A DNA stretch of 64,000 nt from assembly GCA_015231615.1 (NCBI GenBank), contig JADGBE010000001.1, forward strand, positions 152,133 through 216,132, written 5' to 3'. The notes under the pieces were generated by a model. That model was not told the origin of the DNA and did no database searches. It saw only the letters and a program-made list of their open reading frames with translations. Below are positions 18,938 to 28,551 of the stretch, piece after piece. Position numbers and translations under genes: made by a program. This stretch comes from Desulfamplus sp. (lineage in GTDB: Bacteria > Desulfobacterota > Desulfobacteria > Desulfobacterales > Desulfobacteraceae). Within the stretch, counting starts at the first letter, position 1. Each line of letters starts with the position of its first letter.

Positions 18938-20653
18938 TTATTTTTGGTAGTCAATTATCTTCTCAATAAAAATAGTGCCGTGTGATTTATTTGTTATAAC
19001 ACCACTATCAGTTACCACCGAATAAACAACCTCAGGATAGTTATCACCATCTATATCAATTAAACTAAAGTCAGAAATATAACCTGTAGATGGGTTACTT
19101 TTCCAAATATCTACCATTGAACCATTGTTCCATGCCATTATCTGAATATGACCGTTATTGAATTTTCTGTATCCTGATAAATAGCCCTTTGCAACATCAG
19201 AATTATTTACGGTTATAATTTCAGAGATTCCATCATTATTAATATCACAAGTAATAATTCTGTTATTTATATAAATTTTCTCTTTTAAGTTATCTTTTCC
19301 TCTATCTTGCTCAATAAAAAGGGCTGTTGAACCTAAAGATTGCGTGCTTTTCCACTCTCTTACTCCATTGCTATTTCCAAGATTTAGAAAACCTGATCTA
19401 TCAAACCATATAAAATTTAAAGAGCCGCGAATATTTTGATTAATACCATTCTCTATTTTTATATTTATAGGGCTAAATCCAAAAATTGAAAAGCTATCAG
19501 AGACTATTTTTGTACTTTGAACTATATTTTTTCCACTTAACTTGAGAGAATAAATTGCACCTGAAAATATTTCATCATGCCCTTTTTTCTGACCAATTAA
19601 TTGTGTTGTTATAGATCTATTTTTCCCGTCAGAATTTGTAAACCCAGCATTATTTACAACCCTAAAATACCAGTCGTCATCTTTAACTATAGGCTCAAAA
19701 TGTCCCCCATTCCACTCTAAAATATATGATTTAAGTGTGTTATTTTTACCGATAGAGGTTATAAAAAGCTCACTTCTTCCATTACCATTACTGTCTAATG
19801 CGTCAATTGAGATATTACTGTTGTAATATTTTCCTTCATAACCGCCTTTTTTAATAAGAATATTGGTACCGCTGGTATTTTTACTATTTGTAAAAGTCAA
19901 AAATGATATAGTGTGTTTATCCATAACAGCTATATCTAACTGTCCATCTCCATCAATATCTGCAGTTGCAATACCACGTATCTCCATATCTAATTTATGG
20001 TTGAGTAAAATTGATGAACCGTTAGATAAGTGGATTGGCGGAACATAGCTATCCTTAGGAGTCTTGCTTTGATTGTCCTGATTGATGTTTGGATAGTTAA
20101 TATTTGGGGCGGATTTAGTTTGATGTTCAGTTAAGATAGTAGATGAGCTTACTTGTCCAGAAATAGCTGATTTCACCTTTTCTGATATAGCAGAGGCTTG
20201 TTGCATTATATCTCCTATACCAGTGCCAGATGCAGTAATGAATTTTACTTCATCTGGTTTTATAATTTCTATAAGCTTTGCATCGCTGCTAACACTATCT
20301 CCAGCAATGGTTACAGTACCCGTAAGTATATAATCAACACCATTTAACTCAGTAACAGTTGATATTTTTCCAAACATTGATGAAATACTTAAATCAAGAC
20401 CATACTCTGAGGGTATATGCTCCATACATTTAACCAAAATTTTGTTATCAGAGGCTATTCTGCTGCAAAGCATTTTACCCATTCCCTTGCCAATAAAATT
20501 GCTATCTTCTTTTGCAATAACATCAAAGGGAAATACCGCAACTGTTTTTATCTTTGTATCTGCTAAGAGATTATTCTCTGAATAAAAAAAGACAAACATA
20601 AAAATCACAGATAAAGTGTAAAAAGTATAAGATTTAAAACATGATTTGTTCAT
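18938..20653 (-). CDS. Exported FlgO/CsgG-like and VCBS (FG-GAP) propeller protein, paralogue A
   Basis: A 571-residue secreted protein. After a signal sequence (residues 1-30) comes a domain of about 150 residues beginning TVAVFPFDVIAKEDSNFIG, with the pattern of FlgO/CsgG/TolB-N proteins (a conserved LTGTVTIAGDSVSSDAKLI block). A Gln/Ser/Pro linker follows, then a propeller-like region with Ca-binding DxDxDG motifs (ADIDGDGQLDIAV, CDINNDGISEII, IDIDGDNYPEVVY). I chose ATG 20653; the frame is open to 20791, but those 46 residues precede the signal peptide. It is divergent from a paralogue at 20900 with the same architecture. Function unknown; a surface or periplasmic role is inferred. Confidence 0.75.
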   Translation of the reverse strand: MNKSCFKSYTFYTLSVIFMFVFFYSENNLLADTKIKTVAVFPFDVIAKEDSNFIGKGMGKMLCSRIASDNKILVKCMEHIPSEYGLDLSISSMFGKISTVTELNGVDYILTGTVTIAGDSVSSDAKLIEIIKPDEVKFITASGTGIGDIMQQASAISEKVKSAISGQVSSSTILTEHQTKSAPNINYPNINQDNQSKTPKDSYVPPIHLSNGSSILLNHKLDMEIRGIATADIDGDGQLDIAVMDKHTISFLTFTNSKNTSGTNILIKKGGYEGKYYNSNISIDALDSNGNGRSELFITSIGKNNTLKSYILEWNGGHFEPIVKDDDWYFRVVNNAGFTNSDGKNRSITTQLIGQKKGHDEIFSGAIYSLKLSGKNIVQSTKIVSDSFSIFGFSPINIKIENGINQNIRGSLNFIWFDRSGFLNLGNSNGVREWKSTQSLGSTALFIEQDRGKDNLKEKIYINNRIITCDINNDGISEIITVNNSDVAKGYLSGYRKFNNGHIQIMAWNNGSMVDIWKSNPSTGYISDFSLIDIDGDNYPEVVYSVVTDSGVITNKSHGTIFIEKIIDYQK

Positions 20654-20899
20654 TGGTGTATATCTCTCAAAATTTATATCTAATAAAATGCAGTTTAACT
20701 TACAATTTAGACTATAAAAAAAATAAAGTTGGACACTATCTAATAGAATACTAAAAGTCAATAAAGTGTTAGTCAAATTATCACTTGCCAAATACTCAAT
20801 CTGTTATTAGAATAACTATCAATTAAATACAATAGACTATCTATAAATATTATTAAAAAAAGAAAGAAAGAAAAACTTTTAACTACTCAGGAGAACCAC

Positions 20900-22651
20900 T
20901 TGAAAAAAAATATTGCAATTATAAATAGAATATTAAAATATACTTTCATTTTTACTACAGTTATATATATTTGTATTTCATCTAATCTACAATTTACCTC
21001 TAATCTATACCTTAGCTCCCTTCTGTATGCAGAACCTTTGCAAATTGCGATACTGCCTTTTGAGATAAATGCACAGCAAAATCTTGATTTTCTCAAAAAT
21101 GGAATTCAAGATATGCTTACCTCCCGTCTTTCTTTTAAAGATCAGATAAAAGTTATTGAAAAAGAGGTGGTCTATAAAGTTGCAGCAGATATAAAAGGGT
21201 TTACTGGTGAAAGTTTTGCCCTGCTTGTTGGAGGGAAGCTCAAAGCCGATTTTGTAATTCATGGTAGTGTAACGATTATAGGCAACAGCACAAGTATAGA
21301 TTCTAAACTAATTGATATTTCAGGGAAAAATCAACCTATATCTTTTTTCAAACAAAGCTCTGATCCAAGCGGAGTCATTCCAGCAATTAATCAGTTTGCC
21401 ACAACTATTAACGAGACAATATTCAATAGAAATGAGAACGCAATATCACACTCTATTGAATCCACTACACCTCAGCCAGCTATTCAGCCTTTACAAAGCC
21501 AGTCATCAAAAATACAAAATAATCAACAACAGCTTAACTCTAACTTTGTTATAAGCAATCAAACACAATCATCTTCAACTATTCAACAAGCAAATCCAAA
21601 TCCAGAGTTCTCTGTAACTAATAATGTCAGAGGAAAATCAGGTGCGTGGAAAAGCCAAGCCTTTAAACACCTTATTAATGGAATAGCAGTGGCAGATACA
21701 AATAAAGATAATATAATGGAAACAGTATTTATCTCTGACCAAACTGTTTATATCTACAGGTTTTCAGAAAATCGTTTTTTAAAAATTGCAGAAACCGAAA
21801 AAAATAGGCGTTCTACTTATATTAGCGTTGATGTTGGGGATATTAACCAAAATGGGATTCAAGAGATATTTATTACAAGCCTAAATCCAGATAAGAATAT
21901 GCCAAACTCTTTTGTCATTGAATACGATGGAACCAACTATGTTAATATTGTTAAAAACATCCCTTGGTATTTCAAAATAATTGAGACAAAAATAGAAGGC
22001 AAAATCCTTTTAGGACAGAAACAAAAATCAGAAAAAGATAATATTTATGGTTCTCCAATATATAAAATGAGTTGGGACGGTGAGAAATATGTGCCGTCAA
22101 ATGTTATTCTGGAATCTGGTAAAGCAAATGTCTTAGGTTCTCTGTTTGATGATATAATAGGAGATAACACTCCAAAAATTGTTGCCTATGATAAAGCTGA
22201 ACATCTTACTTTGTTCAATCAAAATGGCGGCGTAATATGGAGAGATGTGAATAGGTCTGGAGGAAACATGAATTACTTTATACTACCTAAAGAAAGTCCA
22301 ACTGACGACCAAACTATTCAATACTTTCCTTTATCCATAAGATCTGCTGATGTAAATAGTGATGGCAACAGTGAGATTCTTTACGCCTCAAACAGTGATA
22401 TTGTGGGTGGTTATCTAAGTAAATTCAAACGATATAGTAAAGGAGGAATACATTGTGCGTTTTGGAATAGCACTGGATTCTCTTTGCAGTGGTCAACACC
22501 TGAACATACAGGTAGAATAAGTGATTTTGTTGTTGGTGATTTTGATAATGATGGAGCTAAAGAGCTTGTTTTAGCCAATGTTATAAAAGATGCTCTTACC
22601 GCATTTACAGACTCTGAAAGCGTTATAATTGCTTATGATTTGATGCAATAA
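20900..22651 (+). CDS. Exported FlgO/CsgG-like and VCBS (FG-GAP) propeller protein, paralogue B
   Basis: A 583-residue paralogue of the divergent neighbour. It has a hydrophobic N-terminal helix, a signal-like region ending LLYAEPLQ, a FlgO/CsgG-like domain (IAILPFEINAQQNLDFLKNG and the VIHGSVTIIGNSTSIDSKLI block), and a Gln/Ser/Asn-rich linker (about 190-235). The propeller-like region holds VADTNKDNIMETVFI, VDVGDINQNGIQEIF, SADVNSDGNSEILY and GDFDNDGAKELVLA. The shared C-terminal GGYLSKFKRYSKGGIHCAFWN matches GYLSGYRKFNNGHIQIMAWN in A. The start is TTG 20900 behind CAGGAG; an AAAG repeat lies just upstream. Function unknown. Confidence 0.75.
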   Translation: MKKNIAIINRILKYTFIFTTVIYICISSNLQFTSNLYLSSLLYAEPLQIAILPFEINAQQNLDFLKNGIQDMLTSRLSFKDQIKVIEKEVVYKVAADIKGFTGESFALLVGGKLKADFVIHGSVTIIGNSTSIDSKLIDISGKNQPISFFKQSSDPSGVIPAINQFATTINETIFNRNENAISHSIESTTPQPAIQPLQSQSSKIQNNQQQLNSNFVISNQTQSSSTIQQANPNPEFSVTNNVRGKSGAWKSQAFKHLINGIAVADTNKDNIMETVFISDQTVYIYRFSENRFLKIAETEKNRRSTYISVDVGDINQNGIQEIFITSLNPDKNMPNSFVIEYDGTNYVNIVKNIPWYFKIIETKIEGKILLGQKQKSEKDNIYGSPIYKMSWDGEKYVPSNVILESGKANVLGSLFDDIIGDNTPKIVAYDKAEHLTLFNQNGGVIWRDVNRSGGNMNYFILPKESPTDDQTIQYFPLSIRSADVNSDGNSEILYASNSDIVGGYLSKFKRYSKGGIHCAFWNSTGFSLQWSTPEHTGRISDFVVGDFDNDGAKELVLANVIKDALTAFTDSESVIIAYDLMQ

Positions 22652-22944
22652 TTTACCATCAATAAACTATAATGAAACCTGTTTTCTATATAAAACCTGT
22701 TTTATTACTATTAAATTTTCATTAATGCTTGACATGACCTTTTAATGTTGGTATCGCTACTCGAAAATTTATCAAAAATTTAGATATGTTTTTTATTAAT
22801 ATTAAAAAATAAAAGGAGGTGCAATCAAAAAAATATAGAAATTATTTTTAAAAAGTACAATGCGTTTTGACTATTTTATTCAAACTTATTAATTAAAAAT
22901 TAAAACAATAAATATTTGTTTTTTGTAGGAGGAAAACAAAAGAG
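22652..22944 (+). promoter_or_regulatory. Long leader region of the 409-residue porin, with possible promoter and unused ribosome site
   Basis: No gene in these 293 bases. TTGACA at 22729-22734 and TATCGC at 22752-22757 (17-bp spacer) form a possible promoter, with a weak -10. A strong Shine-Dalgarno sequence (AAAAGGAGGT, 22811-22820) has no proper gene after it; a GTG inside it opens only a 10-codon frame ending at 22851. The porin has its own site (TAGGAGG) just before 22945. Direct repeats of AACCTGTTTT occur near 22677 and 22696. Confidence 0.35.
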
Positions 22945-24174
22945 ATGAAAAAAATTACAATAGTTCTTATAGCTGCTATATGTGCGGTAATGTTTATTGC
23001 ACCTGCTTATGCAGATGACAAAGTTGCAATTTCCGGTGGTTTTCGTGTGCGTAATTGGCAGACAAAGAGTCAAGATTTTAGTGGATCAGATAACAGCTAT
23101 TTTGATCAAAGATTAAGAATTGGAACAAAAATTAATGTTGCTGATGATGTAACTGTTCAACTTAGAGCTGACTGGGCAGACGCAACATGGGGTGATGGTT
23201 TTAACGGTGGACTTATTACTCGCCCAAGAGGAAATGGAAATGCTTCAAAAACACTTGATATTGATAGAGCATTTGTTGACATCAAAAAAGAGATGTGGAG
23301 TTTAAGAGCTGGTCAGCAGTATATGGGGCTTGGCGTAAATAAAGTTCTTGATGCTAATGCAACAGGTTTTAAATTTGATCTAAATTTTGCCCCTGTTACA
23401 ACAAGCCTTTTGTATGCAAAAATTGATGAAAATGGTAAACTTTATGACGACAATAATGTAACAGCAAATTCAGAAGATGAAGACTTTTATGCACTCAATG
23501 TAAATTATACTTGCGACACATTTAATGGTAATGTTTTTGTTGGTGCAAAAACTGATGACACAGATGTTGAGGATTCTCCTGTTATGGCTGGTCTTCAAGG
23601 AACAGCTAAACTTGGTATGGTAAACTTAACAAGTGAACTTGCTATGGCAAGTGGTGATACCAACAAAGGTAAAACCGACTATACTGGAACACAGTTCTAT
23701 CTTGGAGTTGATTCTAATGTTTCTGATGCAGTAAATATTGGTGCAGAACTTGTTTATGCTCTCGGAACAACCGATGCAAACGAGACACAGTTCACTGGAT
23801 TTTGTAACTGGTGGACATTTACTCCAATGAGTATGAACACTCCTTTCGCTGGTGAATTTGCAGCAACTCCAACTGCAGATATATTTGATCCAACTGGTGA
23901 TAGTGCTGGAGTACAGGGTGTAACATTACAAGCAAAATATACCCCAATGGATATAGTAGGCTTAGGAGCTAAATTTGGTTATTTCCAACCAGAAGAAGAT
24001 TCTGTTACTACTATTGATGATATTACAGCATTCAACGTATGGGCTACATATACTATCGCTACCAATACACAACTTTGGATAACCTATCTTTATTCAGATC
24101 CAGAAGTTCAGTCTGGTGCAGCTGATATAGATCCAGAAAAAATCCTTATTACACAGCTTGAGATTGCTTTCTAA
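22945..24174 (+). CDS. Outer-membrane porin
   Basis: A 409-residue exported beta-barrel. Signal peptide residues 1-23 (ends APAYADDK), then repeated amphipathic strands beginning VAISGGFRVRNWQ, the segment LDIDRAFVDIKKEMWSLRAGQQYMGLG typical of trimeric porins in sulfate-reducing bacteria, and a terminal Phe (ITQLEIAF). It should form a general or anion-selective diffusion pore. Strong ribosome site TAGGAGG upstream of the ATG. It is followed by a terminator at 24221-24250. Confidence 0.88.
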   Translation: MKKITIVLIAAICAVMFIAPAYADDKVAISGGFRVRNWQTKSQDFSGSDNSYFDQRLRIGTKINVADDVTVQLRADWADATWGDGFNGGLITRPRGNGNASKTLDIDRAFVDIKKEMWSLRAGQQYMGLGVNKVLDANATGFKFDLNFAPVTTSLLYAKIDENGKLYDDNNVTANSEDEDFYALNVNYTCDTFNGNVFVGAKTDDTDVEDSPVMAGLQGTAKLGMVNLTSELAMASGDTNKGKTDYTGTQFYLGVDSNVSDAVNIGAELVYALGTTDANETQFTGFCNWWTFTPMSMNTPFAGEFAATPTADIFDPTGDSAGVQGVTLQAKYTPMDIVGLGAKFGYFQPEEDSVTTIDDITAFNVWATYTIATNTQLWITYLYSDPEVQSGAADIDPEKILITQLEIAF

Positions 24175-24220
24175 GCATCTAATCAATTTTATTTAATAAT
24201 AGCAAATAGTTAGAAATAAA

Positions 24221-24250
24221 AAAAGGGACTGGAAATCAGCCCCTTTTTTT
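24221..24250. terminator. Terminator between the porin and rmlD
   Basis: Stem AAAAGGGACT / AGCCCCTTTT with one A-C mismatch, loop GGAAATC, flanked by A-run and T-run. It works for both converging genes and overlaps the last bases of the rmlD reading frame. Confidence 0.75.
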
Positions 24251-25157
24251 ATTTAGCTGTATTAGAATCTCTTTTATTCATATTGGTAATTTCATCAATA
24301 AGCTGCTGTCCAAATCTTGCAGTAAAATGATCAACACCATATCGCCAACCAGTCATACGATTATTTTCACCTCGTTTGAGCCGTGCATTTTCAAGAATTG
24401 AATTAGCAGGACGTTTAGCTGGTAAAGGATAATCTGATGTTGTGCAAGGGACAATATTTGCAGACACTTCAATTTGTTTAAAAAAATAGAGAGCAAGCTC
24501 ATACCATGAACAGTAACCTTCGGCTGTAGCATGATAAACTCCCTGTCCCTTTATCTGGACAAGTCTTTCAAGCTGAAGGGCGAGACGCAGCGACCATGTT
24601 GGAGAGCCAAATTGATCATCTACCACTTTTATCTGCTTGTCTGGTGTTAAAAGGGCAAGTTTTAGCATGGTCTTAAGAAAATTATTACCATTGATGCCAT
24701 ATAGCCATGCTGTCCTCACAATTATATGATTGTCAGTAATTTCTGCTACTCGTCTTTCACCTTCAAGTTTTGTTCTGCCATAAACAGATAATGGGTTTAC
24801 CTCATCTGTTTCAGTATAGGCGAGTGGAGGCTCTTTATTTCCATCAAATACATAGTCAGTAGAAATGTGAATCATTGTAGCGTTTATCGCCTTACATGCT
24901 TCAGCAATATATCCCGGTGCATCTGTATTTACTAATTTTGCAATATCTTGTTCTGTTTCGCATTTATCCACCTGAGTATATGCAGCACAATTTATCACAA
25001 CATCAGGAAGAAATTCTGAAATAACAGTTAAAACTCTAATTTTATCTGTTATGTCAAGCTCAGGAAGATCATAAGCTATAACCTCATTTTCTTTACCAAA
25101 AACCCGCTGACAATCCCAGCCAAGTTGTCCATTCCCACCGCATATCAATACTTTCAT
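24249..25157 (-). CDS. rfbD: dTDP-4-dehydrorhamnose reductase
   Basis: A 302-residue short-chain reductase (RmlD/RfbD) that makes dTDP-L-rhamnose, the last step before rhamnose enters LPS O-antigen. Nucleotide-binding GGNGQLG (residues 7-13), the family CAAYTQVDKCE segment, HISTDYVFDG and the catalytic YGRTKLEGE (YxxxK) are present, followed by the VDDQFGSPT motif. GGAG sits 7 nt upstream of the ATG. The other rml genes are not adjacent, so the gene is an orphan of its pathway here. Confidence 0.95.
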   Translation of the reverse strand: MKVLICGGNGQLGWDCQRVFGKENEVIAYDLPELDITDKIRVLTVISEFLPDVVINCAAYTQVDKCETEQDIAKLVNTDAPGYIAEACKAINATMIHISTDYVFDGNKEPPLAYTETDEVNPLSVYGRTKLEGERRVAEITDNHIIVRTAWLYGINGNNFLKTMLKLALLTPDKQIKVVDDQFGSPTWSLRLALQLERLVQIKGQGVYHATAEGYCSWYELALYFFKQIEVSANIVPCTTSDYPLPAKRPANSILENARLKRGENNRMTGWRYGVDHFTARFGQQLIDEITNMNKRDSNTAK

Positions 25158-25219
25158 AAAAATTCTCCAAAAGAACAGCTTTTAAAAAAGCTATTTGGGT
25201 TGGTAATTTAAGGATATAT

Positions 25220-25921
25220 CTAAACTCCAGCAAGAAGTCTGAATTTATCAGTAATAAGAAGTAACCCAAGGATAATAAGAAGTAGTCCAGAAACATTATT
25301 TATATAAATTAATATTTTTTTAGTCTTCTTCATAATCTCAAGTATCCTGTTAATGAAAAATGAGATTAAGAGAAATGGCAATGCTAAACCAGTTGAGTAA
25401 AGAGCTAATAGGACAATCCCTTGAGATACTGTCTCTTGACTGCCAGCAACAATTAATATTGAGCCTAAAAGTGGACCAATACAAGGTGTCCATCCAGCAC
25501 CAAAAGCCATTCCAATTATAAATGTCCCCATAAGATGCATTGGTTTTTCACTTATATGAATCCTTTTCTCAAAGTTAAGGCTCTTAATATTTATAATACG
25601 AAGAAGGTGAAGTCCAAAAATAATAATAATTGAACCGCCAACATACCTTATAAGCCATGTAAATGTGGAGATAAATCCCCCTAAAAAAGATACCGACGCA
25701 CCCATTACAATGAAAACAAAAGAGAAACCTCCGATATATGCTAACGTTGCAAGAATTACTTTTTGGCGTGTTTTACGGTCATCTCCAGTTGTAAGTTCAT
25801 CTAAGGACAACCCTGTGATGAAGCTAAAATATGCTGGAATAAGCGGCAGAATACAGGGGGAAAAAAACGAAAGAAGACCAGCAAAAATAGCTGCTTGGTA
25901 GGATATGGTTTCAGTAAACAA
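25220..25921 (-). CDS. CcdA-type cytochrome c biogenesis / thiol-disulfide membrane protein
   Basis: A 233-residue polytopic membrane protein with six predicted helices. The two redox Cys are in FFSPCILPLIPAY (helix 1) and GAGWTPCIGPLLGS (helix 4), the CcdA/DsbD-beta signature. It passes electrons from cytoplasmic thioredoxin to periplasmic proteins for cytochrome c maturation or disulfide control. The start is TTG 25921 with GGAG 7 nt upstream. No thioredoxin-like ResA/CcmG partner is adjacent. Confidence 0.92.
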   Translation of the reverse strand: MFTETISYQAAIFAGLLSFFSPCILPLIPAYFSFITGLSLDELTTGDDRKTRQKVILATLAYIGGFSFVFIVMGASVSFLGGFISTFTWLIRYVGGSIIIIFGLHLLRIINIKSLNFEKRIHISEKPMHLMGTFIIGMAFGAGWTPCIGPLLGSILIVAGSQETVSQGIVLLALYSTGLALPFLLISFFINRILEIMKKTKKILIYINNVSGLLLIILGLLLITDKFRLLAGV

Positions 25922-26040
25922 TATATTTCTCCATTTAATAATTATTTGGATTTTAACAAATATTTAGTTATTTATTTTTTTTAAGTTAATCAGTTTCCAG
26001 ATTTTTTGCAAGTTTGTTTGTAGAATTTAGTAAAAAATAA
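25922..26040. other. AT-rich spacer before the palindrome cluster
   Basis: No gene or clear signal is visible apart from the ribosome site of the ccdA-like gene on the minus strand. Confidence 0.5.
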
Positions 26041-26042
26041 AA

Positions 26043-26170
26043 TACGGCGACCTAAAAATTCCTATCCCCGCCGCAAGCGGACGGGGTATTACGGAATTTT
26101 TTCCCTTCGGGAACGGCCGCCTTTAAGCTAACTTCGCAGCAAGCTGCGGGGTATTAAACCCGAGCTTCGC
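26043..26170. repeat. GC-rich palindrome cluster
   Basis: Three hairpins much richer in GC than their surroundings: 26066-26086 (arms CCCCG-CCGC and GCGG-A-CGGGG), 26101-26113 (TTCCC/GGGAA), and 26135-26148 (CGCAGC/GCTGCG). The second half repeats a CTTCGCA/GAGCTTCGCA theme. It lies directly upstream of an IS1-type remnant and looks like mobile palindromic repeats or element ends. Confidence 0.65.
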
Positions 26171-26202
26171 AATAAATAGTGCTATATAAAGGCAGACTGA
26201 CT

Positions 26203-26373
26203 ATTGAACTTGATGAAATGTGGAGTTTTGTAGAAAGAAAAGAAAACAAACAATGGATATGACGGCAATAGAGAGGAACAAGCGATTGTCGGTTTTCATA
26301 TTGGGGGGCGTAGTAGAAAGGATACTGAAAAACTGCGAAAATCCTTGCCGGGAGTTAAAGCCTTTATTGATTT
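26203..26373 (+). mobile_element. IS1-type transposase remnant (frameshifted fragment)
   Basis: The first frame reads IELDEMWSFVERKENKQWI, a characteristic IS1 transposase segment, then hits a stop. The match resumes in other frames as TAIERNKR and then as IVGFHIGGRSRKDTEKLRKS followed by LPGVKAFIDF. At least two frameshifts are therefore needed. Only about 57 codons of the middle of the protein remain. The match stops where the tRNA-Pro 3' end begins (26374), so the remnant and the tRNA abut. It is non-functional. Confidence 0.8.
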
Positions 26374-26450
26374 TGGTCGGGATGAGAAGATTCGAACTTC
26401 CGACCCTAGCGTCCCGAACGCTATGCTCTACCAGACTGAGCCACATCCCG
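26374..26450 (-). tRNA. tRNA-Pro (anticodon CGG)
   Basis: A complete cloverleaf on the minus strand. The acceptor stem CGGGATG/CATCCCG pairs perfectly (26444-26450 with 26378-26384). D arm GCTC...GAGC; anticodon stem TAGCG/CGCTA with loop TTCGGGA (anticodon CGG at 26414-26416); T arm GGAAG-TTCGAAT-CTTCT. The discriminator A and the 3' CCA are encoded (26374-26377). Confidence 0.95.
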
Positions 26451-26633
26451 ACTGCAACAAAAAATATGGGGGCATTAATATTTTTTTTTATTATGATTGT
26501 CAATCAAATTCTATCTCTATGGGTAACCTAATTATATGCCTTTTTTATGGATAAAGCAGCCCTTCTAAAGTTCTCAGATGGACAAAGAAGCTCTTGTTAA
26601 GCTGCGGTGATATTGGAGGTTTAGAATTTGAAA

Positions 26634-28378
<1,745 letters not shown>

Positions 28379-28551
28379 TGAATTGGCTATTATTGTTGAC
28401 TACTTTTCATATTTATACTTAAATCTATTTTGCTATACCGTTCCAACGCTAATAAATTAATGTTATTAAAATATTTGTTTATAACCATTGGAAGTATAAA
28501 ATTATAATTTTAACCAATAATTAGCATTTAGCTATCACAAAGTCAAAATTT

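Noticed and set aside
26201..26531. Overlapping open frames on both strands around tRNA-Pro
   Set aside because: They read through the tRNA and the IS1 remnant; the tRNA cloverleaf and the transposase match explain the sequence.
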